A stretch of DNA of 64,000 nt from Zobellia galactanivorans (GTDB lineage: Bacteria; Bacteroidota; Bacteroidia; Flavobacteriales; Flavobacteriaceae): NCBI RefSeq assembly GCF_000973105.1, contig NC_015844.1:3468501-3532500 (forward strand), read 5' to 3'. The notes under the pieces were generated by a model that was given only the letters and a program-made list of their open reading frames with translations, did no database searches and had not been told where the DNA came from. This document shows positions 43,080 to 52,560 of the stretch, in pieces; position 1 is the stretch's first letter; each line of letters begins with the position of its first letter. Made by a program: the position numbers and the translations under genes.

Positions 43080-44345
43080 ATGGTAAAATCGCTTTTGTCT
43101 ACTCTTTTTATCTTGGTAGGTGTTTTGCAGGTTTCCGCTTCTGCCATTCTGATCCCTATGGATGCCGAAGGGCAGAAAGACCACCTCAAGGCATACGGTA
43201 TCACCTATTGGGTGCTTTCCAAACAGCAGAAGGTGCAATGGCTCCTAAATTATAGGGGAGGTTCTTTTTTGTTGCCCGATGGGGAAGTCATTAGAAAGGA
43301 ATGTCAGATACGCGGGGTTTCCTTCGAAATTTTGTCCGATAGTCAAACCGAAGGGATACTGAACGAAATAAGTAGTCCTTCCAAAAATCAAGATGCGGTC
43401 ATATTGGAGAAGGCCCCTAAGATTGCTGTCTATAGCCCTAAGGGAAACCAACCTTGGGACGACGCGGTGACCATGGTCTTGACCTATGCCGAAATTCCCT
43501 ATGTAACGGTCTATGATGAAGAGGTGCTAGGTGATAAACTGGCGCTCTACGATTGGCTGCATTTGCATCACGAAGATTTTACCGGCCAGTACGGCAAGTT
43601 TTACGGAGCTTATCGGGCGGCACCTTGGTATATAGAACAAAAGAAGGAGGCCGAGGCCCTGGCCGAACGAATGGGGTTTTCTAAAGTTTCCGAAGAGAAA
43701 AGCGCCGTAGCCGAAAAGATTAGGGCGTATGTTATCGGGGGAGGCTTTATGTTCGCCATGTGTTCGGCTACCGATAGTTTTGATATAGCCCTTTCCGCCA
43801 AGGGAGTGGATATTTGTGAACCTATGTTCGACAATGATCCTAGCGATGCAAACTATCAAAGCAAATTGAATTTTGATAGAACTTTTGCATTTACCGATTT
43901 TACACTGGAGCGCAATCCCTTGAAATACGAATTTTCATCCATAGATATGACCAGTAAGAGAGGCAATGTATCTAAGGAATACGATTATTTTTCCTTAATG
44001 GACTTCTCCGCAAAATGGGATGCCGTACCCACCATGCTCTGTCAAAACCACACCGCCTTGGTCAAAGGTTTTATGGGGCAGACCACCTCGTTTACGAGGG
44101 AAGAGATCAAACCGACCGTTTTGGTGCTTGGAGAAAACAAACAAAATGGCGAAGCCCGTTACATTCATGGTGTAAAAGGAAAAGGTTTCTTTACCTTCTA
44201 CGGTGGGCATGACCCGGAAGACTACCAACATAGGGTGGGAGACCCGAAAACGGAACTGGAACTACACCCCAATTCTCCCGGGTATCGTTTGATATTGAAC
44301 AATGTATTGTTTCCGGCAGCTAGAAAAAAGAAGCAAAAGACCTAA
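43080..44345 (+). CDS. Secreted protein of unknown role (often labelled 'asparagine synthetase B' in Flavobacteria)
   Basis: A 421-residue protein; ATG 43080 gives a signal peptide ending VSASA. SAILIPMDAEGQKDHLKAYGI and WLLNYRGGSFLLPDGEV recur in flavobacterial proteins near dnaB that are labelled asparagine synthetase B, but the amidotransferase Cys-Gly-Ile N-terminus and the synthetase ATP motif are absent, so that label looks wrong. Residues about 135-400 recall a class-I glutamine-amidotransferase-like fold (KIAVYSPKGNQPWDDAVTMVLTYAEIPY, IGGGFMFAMCSATDSFD with a Cys in a possible nucleophile elbow, FYGGHDPEDYQHRV with His). A peptidase or amidase role is an inference. Confidence 0.8.
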   Translation: MVKSLLSTLFILVGVLQVSASAILIPMDAEGQKDHLKAYGITYWVLSKQQKVQWLLNYRGGSFLLPDGEVIRKECQIRGVSFEILSDSQTEGILNEISSPSKNQDAVILEKAPKIAVYSPKGNQPWDDAVTMVLTYAEIPYVTVYDEEVLGDKLALYDWLHLHHEDFTGQYGKFYGAYRAAPWYIEQKKEAEALAERMGFSKVSEEKSAVAEKIRAYVIGGGFMFAMCSATDSFDIALSAKGVDICEPMFDNDPSDANYQSKLNFDRTFAFTDFTLERNPLKYEFSSIDMTSKRGNVSKEYDYFSLMDFSAKWDAVPTMLCQNHTALVKGFMGQTTSFTREEIKPTVLVLGENKQNGEARYIHGVKGKGFFTFYGGHDPEDYQHRVGDPKTELELHPNSPGYRLILNNVLFPAARKKKQKT

Positions 44346-44388
44346 ACCGAATAGACCCCTTCGTGTTCGTGGATTCAACTTCCGCGGA

Positions 44389-46584
44389 TCAATAACAATC
44401 CATTTTGATCTGCTTGCGGTTTTGGTAATGACTGAGGTCTTTGCCCAAGTATTCATGGCTTAGCAGTTGCAGTTCTTCCAGTACTTCTTTTTGCATGGCT
44501 ATAGATCCACAGATCATAATGCATCCTTTGTTTTTTAAGACGTCTAAAAACAAATCCTTATCTCGTTGGATTAAGTTTTGAACGTATATTTTTTCAGCTT
44601 GTTGACGGGAATAGGCCGCTTTAAAATCGGTTAATTTACCTTCTCGCATGGCCTCTTCGATATAATCTTTATAGAGGTTGAACGAATCTTTTGTTCTCGC
44701 TCCCCAATACAAATGGATTTCTCTTTTTTTAATATTCTCCTGTATCATTCCAAGAAAAGGACCAATGCCGGTGCCTGTGGCGATAAACACGGTTTTTTTG
44801 GCGTGCTTTGGAAAATGGAAATTCCTATTGTTTACTACGGTAGCGGTGAGTTTTTCGCCTTGCGTCAGTTGATGCAGGTAGTTGGAACATAGGCCCTTGT
44901 CGTGTCTTCGGATGCTGATTACCAGTGTGTCGGTATTTACCTTGCCAATGGAATATAAGCGCTCACGGGCCCCTTCGCTGGGTACTACCGATAACAGGTC
45001 ACCTGAAACAGGTCTTGATCCATTCAGGTTTTTAAGGCTTAAAAGGAAGGTGTCCTCTTCGGGAAGTTCGGCTTTCTGGATGACCTTAAAGGTAGATGCC
45101 GGTTTTGAACTGCTGAACAACTTCGGTTTTTCCAGATGAATGGATAGTCCCATTTTCTTTGACCAGGCCATAGACCAATTATTGAAAGATTCAAAAGATT
45201 GGTCGTTAACCGTAAAGACCTCGTGTAGGGCCGTACTGGTATCGGAGGCCTCTAAAGTGGTATGGGTTTCGTAGGCAAATTGACAGAAGTGGGGGTAGGC
45301 CGTCGAACCAAAGCCTACGACACTAAAATCAAAAGCTTGCTTCTGTCGCTGTTTTTTGACCAGTTGTATAAACTTATCTGCCGATGCCGGGGCTTCCCCT
45401 TGTCCGTACGTGGCCGTAATAACGACCAAATGCTCCATTTTTTTGAAAAGGGAGTATTGGTTCATCAGGGCGAGATGGCTTTTCTTTCCTATGGATAATA
45501 GTTGTTTGTGTAATTCTTGGGCGAATTCAAGCGTGGTACCACCTTCCGTGCCTACCAAGACAATATATTCACTTTCGTGTTTTGAATAGACATTTTTAAT
45601 CTTGGTTTTAGGCCTTTTGAAGTATACGATAAAGCCCGTTACCGTTAAAAAGGGAATGGCCAAGCTTCCGAAGCCGAGTACTATGGACCAAATGATGCTT
45701 CCTTCTCCCGTATGTAAAACCCTGGCCCATGACGACATGAGCTGTAGGCTAGGGTATTTTTCTTCGGCAAGAACCTCCCCGGTAACTTGGTTGAGGTATA
45801 CTTCCCTGTCCTTTAACTGAACGATATAGTAGTCTTCTACAAATTCCGAAAAGGGATATTCCAATTCAAGAAGCTCGGATAGGGGCGTGTTTTTGAACAG
45901 CTCGAATTGCGTGAATTCTCTTATAGGTTCCTCTTGAATGGAATCAAAATCGACTTGCAATGAGACTTTGGAATCGGGTATAACATCAAAACGAAGCAAG
46001 GAAAGGTATACTCCCGTTAGGGCTAATACCAAAAGCGGAATTAGGGTCCATCTTGCATATACAACATGGTGGTATTGGGAAAAGTTCTCGCGAACAACAG
46101 GCGCAAAGAATTGCTTGTAGCCCCCTTGTCTCTTTGCAATGAGCACTATGCCCGAAATACTGATGAGAATGAGTAGAAAAGAGGCGAAGCCAATGAGGAA
46201 ACGTCCCGTGGATTTCAAAAAGAGAGAGCGGTGGAGGTTGGTGGCAAATTGAAAGAAGGACTTTTTTTGAATAAGGCTCCCCAATCTTTCACCAGTAAAT
46301 GGATCGATGTAAAACTCATCGTTCTTTCCATCTACGATAGCCGTGGCGCTAACAAAACCGTTTCGGTCACGCTTTACGGCCAATACTTCATCATATTTTT
46401 TATTGATATGCTCTAGGGTTTCGGCCAATGAAAGTTCATCGGCCCCAGAAACACTGTAGGGTTCAATTTTATCCAAAATTGGTTCTACGGCAAGAATAAC
46501 ACCGGTAACCGATGCGATCAACAGAAAAATGGAAGAGGCAACGGCAAATACCAAATGGCTATACCTCCATACCGATACAATCAT
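44389..46584 (-). CDS. PepSY-TM / flavodoxin / ferredoxin-NADP reductase fusion (membrane reductase)
   Basis: A 731-residue protein. PepSY-TM part: TM near 10-33, a PepSY domain (about 50-110, DEVLAVKRDRNGFVSATAIV, YIDPFTGERLG), then TM segments near 130-152, 178-198 and 300-322, with His residues (FFQFATNLHRSLF, FSQYHHVVYAR) fit for heme binding. Flavodoxin domain about 335-465 (VLVGTEGGTTLEFAQEL, ATYGQGEAPASADKF). FNR domain about 490-731 (RLYSIGKVNTD, FIATGTGIGPFLGMI, IMICGSIAMQKEV). It should carry electrons from NADPH via FAD/FMN to the membrane part, probably to reduce a ferric chelate or heme in the periplasm. It is the last gene of the TonB-receptor operon. Confidence 0.93.
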   Translation of the reverse strand: MIVSVWRYSHLVFAVASSIFLLIASVTGVILAVEPILDKIEPYSVSGADELSLAETLEHINKKYDEVLAVKRDRNGFVSATAIVDGKNDEFYIDPFTGERLGSLIQKKSFFQFATNLHRSLFLKSTGRFLIGFASFLLILISISGIVLIAKRQGGYKQFFAPVVRENFSQYHHVVYARWTLIPLLVLALTGVYLSLLRFDVIPDSKVSLQVDFDSIQEEPIREFTQFELFKNTPLSELLELEYPFSEFVEDYYIVQLKDREVYLNQVTGEVLAEEKYPSLQLMSSWARVLHTGEGSIIWSIVLGFGSLAIPFLTVTGFIVYFKRPKTKIKNVYSKHESEYIVLVGTEGGTTLEFAQELHKQLLSIGKKSHLALMNQYSLFKKMEHLVVITATYGQGEAPASADKFIQLVKKQRQKQAFDFSVVGFGSTAYPHFCQFAYETHTTLEASDTSTALHEVFTVNDQSFESFNNWSMAWSKKMGLSIHLEKPKLFSSSKPASTFKVIQKAELPEEDTFLLSLKNLNGSRPVSGDLLSVVPSEGARERLYSIGKVNTDTLVISIRRHDKGLCSNYLHQLTQGEKLTATVVNNRNFHFPKHAKKTVFIATGTGIGPFLGMIQENIKKREIHLYWGARTKDSFNLYKDYIEEAMREGKLTDFKAAYSRQQAEKIYVQNLIQRDKDLFLDVLKNKGCIMICGSIAMQKEVLEELQLLSHEYLGKDLSHYQNRKQIKMDCY

Positions 46585-46589
46585 AAAAA

Positions 46590-47087
46590 CTATCTATTAG
46601 GTACCATTCTAATATAACGGATGTAGCCCTTGCCGTTTACTTTATCCTTTATGGTGGCCGAGTTCAATTCAATTTCCGCATCTACGGTGTAATATTCTTG
46701 GTTTTCTACGGCGGACTCAAAACGAACTTTATAACCAGCGTCCATGTGCGAAGCGTTAAAGCCTAAAGAAATAACGTTTCGCTCACCGTTTCCAATTGTA
46801 GCACCTGAAAGGGCATCTACATTTTCACCGGAACCATCGCTGAAGTTCCACCAGTTTTTTAAATCGGGAAACCATTCCTTATCGTCACCTTGAATGTATA
46901 GGGTCTTTTCGTATTTCCCTTCAGGATTGATCAACGAAACCACGACATAGGCCTTTTCGCCCGTGTAGTTGGTCATTTGAATCATACATTTGTAACGTAC
47001 TTCCGGTTCCTTAATAAAAGAAGACAATACAAAGATTGCGGATACCAAACCTAGGGCTCCAATGGCCTTTATTACAATATTTTTCAT
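46590..47087 (-). CDS. DUF2271 family exported protein
   Basis: A 165-residue protein with a signal/anchor (residues 7-25, AIGALGLVSAIFVLSSFI). The body is an Ig-like beta sandwich (YKCMIQMTNYTGEKAYVVVSLINPEGKY, LYIQGDDKEWFPDLKNWWNF, DALSGATIGNGER), the DUF2271 pattern, whose members typically sit beside PepSY reductases. It is 5 bp from the reductase gene and 6 bp from the ankyrin gene. It may be a periplasmic partner of the reductase; the function is unknown. Confidence 0.85.
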   Translation of the reverse strand: MKNIVIKAIGALGLVSAIFVLSSFIKEPEVRYKCMIQMTNYTGEKAYVVVSLINPEGKYEKTLYIQGDDKEWFPDLKNWWNFSDGSGENVDALSGATIGNGERNVISLGFNASHMDAGYKVRFESAVENQEYYTVDAEIELNSATIKDKVNGKGYIRYIRMVPNR

Positions 47088-47093
47088 GGAATA

Positions 47094-48599
47094 CTAGTTT
47101 AAAAAATGAAGGTTTACCTTGTTTTTGGCCAACAGTTCGTTCTCACTGGCCAAGTCGTGTGCAGTTTCACCAAATTCGGTAGTGGACTTAAGGTCTGCAC
47201 CGTTCTTTATCAAATACTTTAATATTTCGGCATTTTCGGTCTTCATGGCCGCATAATGCAATGCGGTATTTCCATCTTTGTCCTTGCCATTGATATCCGC
47301 ACCGAATGCACTTACTTTTTTCAATAGGTCCAAGTTGTTTTTCGAAACGGCCAAATGCCATACCGAGCTATTATCGGCTTGTAATTGTTTAAAGTCAAAA
47401 CCTTTGGCTTTTAATGCGGCTACTTTGGCATCGAAATCACGTGGCTTGCCCCGGCTACCGAAAAGGTAGGCGGCAAGATTGTCTCCTTTGTTGTCCTTGA
47501 GCTGAACATCGGCGCCTTTGGTGATCAAGTAAGACACAACATCGGCACTGTTGTTTTGAAGGGCCATGGCCAAAGCCGTTTGTCCTTTGCTATCCGAATG
47601 GTCGATATTCTTTGTTTTTTCGGCCAGGTATTTTACAATGCTAAGCTCGTTTCGCGCCGCAGCTTTTAAAAGGGGGGTATTTCCTTCTTCATCTACGGCA
47701 TTCGGGTCAACACCTTTTTCTTCGAAATATTTAAAAACCTTGATGTCTTTTGATGAACCGGCTAAATTATGCAGTGGGTTTTCTCCCTTTTTTGTGCTTA
47801 CATTGGCATTGAGGCCCAATCCCTCTAAATACTTAAAAAGTTCCACGGAAGCCCCCCTTCCTTTACTGGCAAAGAAAATGGCGTTTTCACCGGTAGATTC
47901 ATTTTTTGCCGTTGATACCCCTCGTTTCACTAATTCCTTAAGAATATCGATGTTTCCACCTTGGGCGGCATAATGGAAGGCACCATTTCCGTGGTCGTCT
48001 ACACTGTTAAGGCTTAGGCCTTTTTCAATAAAATAATCTACGACTTCTAGGTTTCTGGCCCTTCCTACAGCAGTTAGCAGGGCGTTCTTCCCATGATGGT
48101 CTTTCTCGTTTTTTAAATCGGCACCCCCTTCGATGAATGCGTCATAGATGGCGGTGTTCTCTTGTCCTGTTGCCGCGGTAAAGGAAATAGGGCCATATCC
48201 GTGGGAATCCACGAGGTCTAGCTTGGCGCCTTTATCTATCAAATATTCTACGAGGTCTAGATGGCCACTCGAAGCGGCCCAAAACACATAGGTTCGGGAA
48301 TCGTGGGTGCGTTTGTTGATGTCGTTGCCTTGATCCATCAAAAACTCAACGGTGCTGATCGGGTTTTTACTGAAAATGGCAAAGGTAGTGGCGTCAAAGC
48401 CGCCTCTGTTGGCTTCGATGACCGAGTGGCCTTCTTTCATAGTGGCCTGAATGGTGCCAATACTTGGTTGTTTTTCCCAGTAATCCTTATTTAAAAACGG
48501 ATTAGGGTTGCGCGGCGCATTGCGTTGGGCCACGGCACTTACAGAAAGAAGGGCGAAACCGAGAACTATTGTCAGGGTTCTAAGGATATTTATTTTCAT
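47094..48599 (-). CDS. Exported ankyrin-repeat protein
   Basis: A 501-residue protein; ATG 48599 gives a signal peptide ending SAVAQ. Thirteen or so ankyrin repeats fill residues about 60-495 (DSRTYVFWAASSGHLDLVEYLIDKGAKLD, EGNTPLLKAAARNELSIVKYLAEKTK, DGNTALHYAAMKTENAEILKYLIKNGADL). The repeats begin with a WEKQPSIGTIQATMKEG segment. It would be a periplasmic binding scaffold. It lies between the DUF4374 lipoprotein and DUF2271 genes of the TonB-receptor operon, so its partner is probably one of them. A second ATG at 48605 adds two residues. Confidence 0.93.
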   Translation of the reverse strand: MKINILRTLTIVLGFALLSVSAVAQRNAPRNPNPFLNKDYWEKQPSIGTIQATMKEGHSVIEANRGGFDATTFAIFSKNPISTVEFLMDQGNDINKRTHDSRTYVFWAASSGHLDLVEYLIDKGAKLDLVDSHGYGPISFTAATGQENTAIYDAFIEGGADLKNEKDHHGKNALLTAVGRARNLEVVDYFIEKGLSLNSVDDHGNGAFHYAAQGGNIDILKELVKRGVSTAKNESTGENAIFFASKGRGASVELFKYLEGLGLNANVSTKKGENPLHNLAGSSKDIKVFKYFEEKGVDPNAVDEEGNTPLLKAAARNELSIVKYLAEKTKNIDHSDSKGQTALAMALQNNSADVVSYLITKGADVQLKDNKGDNLAAYLFGSRGKPRDFDAKVAALKAKGFDFKQLQADNSSVWHLAVSKNNLDLLKKVSAFGADINGKDKDGNTALHYAAMKTENAEILKYLIKNGADLKSTTEFGETAHDLASENELLAKNKVNLHFLN

Positions 48600-48631
48600 G
48601 TTCATATTAATAAGGTTTTGAATTGCTAAAA

Positions 48632-48660
48632 CCATTATCGGGCCTTAGACCCGATAATGG
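48632..48660 (-). terminator. Hairpin between the DUF4374 and ankyrin genes
   Basis: CCATTATCGGG, a 7-base loop, CCCGATAATGG: a perfect 11-bp stem in the 88-bp gap. On the minus strand TTTTAGC follows. It could attenuate transcription into the last three genes or stabilise the upstream mRNA. The CCCGAT core also appears in the hairpin at 16779-16801. Confidence 0.6.
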
Positions 48661-48687
48661 CATATTGAAGCTGATAATTTTATAGGT

Positions 48688-50067
48688 TTACCAAGTACCT
48701 ATAAAGTGACTTCCTTCGGTATTGATTAGTTGGGCCCCCTTGGTCACGGCACCGGTTTCGGTATCTACCACATAAATGTTTCCATTTTTTCCAACAGGTG
48801 CTTGCGTAAGGTATATTTCGTTTCCATCTACTGCATAGCCTTGGTACTGGAATAAGTAGAAGTCGGCCTCATAAGGGATGGCCTCGATTTTCGTGGCCGT
48901 TTTGGCGTTAAGGTCGACCAAGGCAAAGAATCCTTGGGCACCGGCAACACCTTCTTCCGATCCTTCATGACGGTAGGCCAGAACGGCTTTTCCGTTCGCA
49001 GCTGGTCTCCAGGCCAATATATATGCGCCTTCTACACCTAGGGCGTCATCTAAGTTGAAGTCGTAGGAATCGTCATATTGGTTGTCCGATCCAATTTTCA
49101 AGATATGGGAGCCTTCAGGGTCACTCTGGTTGGCTTGGTAAACGCTTCCGTCATATAGAAAAGCGTTGATACTACGGTATCCATTAGTGTTTCCGTGGCC
49201 TATGCTTGAAGAAATAATAGTAGGGTTTAGCAAGGAAGGATAGTCAAGGACTATGGTTTTAGAGCTTAAAATATCATAATCACTATCGCTTTCAACGGTT
49301 GCAGGGTCGACCTTACTCACACGTGCGCCGATATATAATTTATCTCCCGCGGCATTAAGAACGGGCATATCTATTCTAGAGATATAATATCCTGCTGCCG
49401 ATTCTTCCTCACTTAGGGTAATAACATGCTCTTGAAAGTTGTTGATTTGGGAATCTACCAAGTCTAAGGTAACTACACCGATGGTCGAATTTGTATAGAG
49501 GTATTTGTCGTCGGTTACATTGTTAGGGGTATCGTTATCGTCCATCTGATGTTCCGTTGATACATAAACGGCGGCACCCGTTTTGTCCCCATCGAATAAT
49601 TTGATCCATCGTGGGGCGGTACCTACATAAGGGGCTATACTTATTTCCGATCCGGTAGGGGTGAACTTTCCTTCCCCCTCTACGATATATTTGGTGTAAT
49701 TACCACCGGTATCCCCGGCATAGCTGATGTTGAAAATAGTATTGCCATCTTCCGAAGCTTGCAGTCTGGCCGTTCGGTTGGACGGGGCCACAAAGCCGTT
49801 GTTAAACGGGTCTATTTGTACTGTCGGGTCTTTGGCGTCTTCGCTGGTTACGGAATAAATTAAGGTTCCTCCATTTCCATCACCGGGGTTTTCGCCCATT
49901 TTGGCTCCGGCAACGGTAATCCATCTAGATGCTTCCTCCTCTTGCTCTTCTTCCTGTTCTTCTTGATCGGGAGTTACGGAGTTATCATCGCTGCTGCAGG
50001 CGGTCATTAAACCTATGGCAAATAACGCAATGGCGTACGATTTTAAGTTTAATAAGGGTCGTTTCAT
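48688..50067 (-). CDS. DUF4374 lipoprotein
   Basis: A 459-residue lipoprotein (signal ending LMTAC, Cys24) followed by an acidic low-complexity stretch (DQEEQEEEQEEEA). The body has seven-bladed beta-propeller-like repeats (GTLIYSVTSEDAKDP, GNTIFNISYAG, AVYVSTEHQMDD, IYLTQAPVGKNGNIYVVDTETG), the DUF4374 pattern. Its gene lies 20 bp after the TonB receptor gene. DUF4374 proteins commonly accompany TonB receptors and PepSY reductases; a surface role in siderophore or heme capture is inferred. Confidence 0.9.
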   Translation of the reverse strand: MKRPLLNLKSYAIALFAIGLMTACSSDDNSVTPDQEEQEEEQEEEASRWITVAGAKMGENPGDGNGGTLIYSVTSEDAKDPTVQIDPFNNGFVAPSNRTARLQASEDGNTIFNISYAGDTGGNYTKYIVEGEGKFTPTGSEISIAPYVGTAPRWIKLFDGDKTGAAVYVSTEHQMDDNDTPNNVTDDKYLYTNSTIGVVTLDLVDSQINNFQEHVITLSEEESAAGYYISRIDMPVLNAAGDKLYIGARVSKVDPATVESDSDYDILSSKTIVLDYPSLLNPTIISSSIGHGNTNGYRSINAFLYDGSVYQANQSDPEGSHILKIGSDNQYDDSYDFNLDDALGVEGAYILAWRPAANGKAVLAYRHEGSEEGVAGAQGFFALVDLNAKTATKIEAIPYEADFYLFQYQGYAVDGNEIYLTQAPVGKNGNIYVVDTETGAVTKGAQLINTEGSHFIGTW

Positions 50068-50087
50068 AATAGAATCTATTTAGATAA

Positions 50088-52502
50088 TTAAAGATTATTG
50101 ATTGTATAATTCAGTTTTAAGTAAAAAGCCCTTCCCGGCTTTTGTACGGATAGGTTGTCGTATATGGCTTGGTCGAATATATTTTTGACATCAAAGCTCA
50201 ATACAAAATTCTCTTTTGGAAAAGTATAGCTAAGCCCAAAGTCATGCGATAGCTGTTCAGGAATTAGAAACTCTTCTTCCCCTGTCGTATTTGTTCCCTG
50301 GGCGAATTTGTAGCTAAACTCATCGGTATAGTAGGTGTTGTAGAATAAGTTTAGCCGTGATTTTTCTTGAATGAAATTTTTGAAGGTATACCGTAAACCG
50401 GCATTCATGGTAAATAAGGGTACGTTGGGAACGTTGGTTTCAACACCCGAATTTACCGTGGTCAAACTCATCCGGGTAATATTGAAGTTGAAACCTAGAT
50501 TGTTGTTGTAGGTGTAGTGGAGTTCCCCTTCAATTCCTTTAGATTCGGCAGTGTTCTCTAAGTTGGTATATTGTACGAACTCATCACTTTCCCTTAGTCC
50601 ATCTGCATTTGTAGGTAATCCTATTCGGTTTTCAATATTTCTGGCAAAGAAGTTGGAGGTTAAGGTGAATCCGTGTTTATTAAGGTTGAATTTTCCCAGG
50701 CGTAAACCAAGGTTTACATTGTTACTCGTTTCGGGTTGAATAGTCAGGTTGGGAAGCAAGTTATCCCCGGCATCCCCAAATACTTCGTTTTCACTGGGCA
50801 ATCGAATGGCCTTTTCTGCGGATGTCAAGAAGGTAATGGAGGGGAGAATTGCGTAAGAAGCGGCAAAACCGTATCCGGTATAATCTTTATCGCTTTGGTA
50901 AACTTCATCTATTACTTGGGTATGGTCATCGTTAAATACAGGTTGTGTATTCAGTACTTTTTGAATGTAATGTTTTCCAAAGGCATTTAGCTTAAACTTA
51001 CTTTCAAAGGCTTGTAGTTCGTAGCTTAGGGAAATAATATTCTTATAAAGGTCACTAGTTTGCTGAAAAGTGTTTTCGAGTAACGATATCATTTCGTCAC
51101 TATCTTCCCTGTCTATACCACTGTATACATGGTTCAATAAGATTTTATGGTTGTTGTTTATGGTATAGGACAGGCCTGAGCGGACAGAGGATACATTGCG
51201 GGTAATTTTCGCCAGTGTCGGACCGTTTTCATTTTGTGAATCCCAGATGTAATCGAGATATTCCCCGTCAAACCTGATTCTTCTTTCCCCGGTCCAACTA
51301 TATGCTTGGGCAACGGTATCGTTTATACTGCGATGGCGTTTCCCGTATACCCCGTTGACATTTAGGTCGAGCCCTTTTATGAATAGATTTTTCTTTTTAT
51401 ACGTTAGATTTCCTAGTATGGCATCCGATTCCAAAAAGCGCCCTTTATAGGGTAGTTTGGTGACAAAAGTGCCATGTTGTACCTCATTGTACTCATCGGA
51501 AGCGGTAACACCGACCAAAAATTGATCGGCCCATTCCACATTTGTAAAACCGACCTGTGCCATGCCCCCGGTAGATCTATAGGCATCATAAAACCTTCTA
51601 GCGACAATAGGGGTTTCTACCCCATTGGGGGCAATATCGACAATGGTTCTACCTGAAATTTTATAGTCGTTGTCAGAGTAATTGTGAAAGGCCGATGCCT
51701 TTATGGTAAAACCTGATTTGTCGAATCGGTATGCCCCGTTCAAATTTGTCTGTAAGGTGTTGAACGACCCGTACGAAACCGAGGCGTTCAGGTTGTTTTT
51801 GGCTCCTTCGTGAAGAACAATGTTAATGGCGCCACCAACGGCGTCACTAGATAAGTGCCCTGGTACGACTCCTTTGTAAACTTCAATGTTTTTGATCATT
51901 GAGGGAGGAATGCTGTTCAGGCTAAAGGATGAACCATATATGGAAATGGGAATTCCATCGATAAAAATGCTGACCGATCTACCGGATAGGCCGTTTAAGC
52001 TATATTTGACAGTAGAACCTAAACCACCGTTCTGTCGTATTTTTACACCGACCGTATTGTTCAATAACTCATTGGTTTGAATGCTTCTGAGTCCTGCTTC
52101 CTTGGTTTCGACCGAGTTTACGGCAAATCCCTTTGTTTCAAGGGATGTTTTCTTCGTCTTTCCATTAATGGTTACCTCGTCTAGATGCTCGACATTTTCC
52201 TTTAAGGCGAAATCTATTTTAAGATTAGTGTTTTTTTCATCGACCTCAATAAGCTTTGAGTTTGTGCCATAACCTATATATGAAACCTTCAATTTATGGT
52301 TTCCCTTAGGTACCTGATGAATGGCGTAGGCCCCGTTATCATCTGTAAGAACACCCAATTTTAGGTTTTCAAGTATGATACTGGCAAATGACAAGGGCCT
52401 TCCATAGGCATCGGTCACAATACCGGATATGGTTGAGGAGGCTTCTTGACATTGGACAGAGAAGAAAACTAGTAAAAAGAAAGCCGCAAATATGTTCTTC
52501 AT
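50088..52502 (-). CDS. TonB-dependent outer-membrane receptor (siderophore/metal type)
   Basis: An 804-residue protein with a signal peptide (1-18, ending VQC-Q), a carboxypeptidase-like beta domain (about 22-105, TISGIVTDAYGRPLSFASII), a plug (about 120-230, NELLNNTVGVKIRQNGGLG, IFIDGIPISIYGSSF, VYKGVVPGHLSSDAVGGAINIV) and a 22-strand barrel ending AFYLKLNYTINNL. There is no SusD partner, so it is of the FecA/CirA sort rather than SusC. First gene of the five-gene operon with DUF4374, ankyrin, DUF2271 and PepSY reductase, divergent from an AraC regulator; iron chelate or heme is the likely cargo. Confidence 0.95.
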   Translation of the reverse strand: MKNIFAAFFLLVFFSVQCQEASSTISGIVTDAYGRPLSFASIILENLKLGVLTDDNGAYAIHQVPKGNHKLKVSYIGYGTNSKLIEVDEKNTNLKIDFALKENVEHLDEVTINGKTKKTSLETKGFAVNSVETKEAGLRSIQTNELLNNTVGVKIRQNGGLGSTVKYSLNGLSGRSVSIFIDGIPISIYGSSFSLNSIPPSMIKNIEVYKGVVPGHLSSDAVGGAINIVLHEGAKNNLNASVSYGSFNTLQTNLNGAYRFDKSGFTIKASAFHNYSDNDYKISGRTIVDIAPNGVETPIVARRFYDAYRSTGGMAQVGFTNVEWADQFLVGVTASDEYNEVQHGTFVTKLPYKGRFLESDAILGNLTYKKKNLFIKGLDLNVNGVYGKRHRSINDTVAQAYSWTGERRIRFDGEYLDYIWDSQNENGPTLAKITRNVSSVRSGLSYTINNNHKILLNHVYSGIDREDSDEMISLLENTFQQTSDLYKNIISLSYELQAFESKFKLNAFGKHYIQKVLNTQPVFNDDHTQVIDEVYQSDKDYTGYGFAASYAILPSITFLTSAEKAIRLPSENEVFGDAGDNLLPNLTIQPETSNNVNLGLRLGKFNLNKHGFTLTSNFFARNIENRIGLPTNADGLRESDEFVQYTNLENTAESKGIEGELHYTYNNNLGFNFNITRMSLTTVNSGVETNVPNVPLFTMNAGLRYTFKNFIQEKSRLNLFYNTYYTDEFSYKFAQGTNTTGEEEFLIPEQLSHDFGLSYTFPKENFVLSFDVKNIFDQAIYDNLSVQKPGRAFYLKLNYTINNL

Positions 52503-52560
52503 ATTATTTTGAAAATAATCTATTATTCTTATTAAGATTTAATCTAAATAAATAGCTTTG

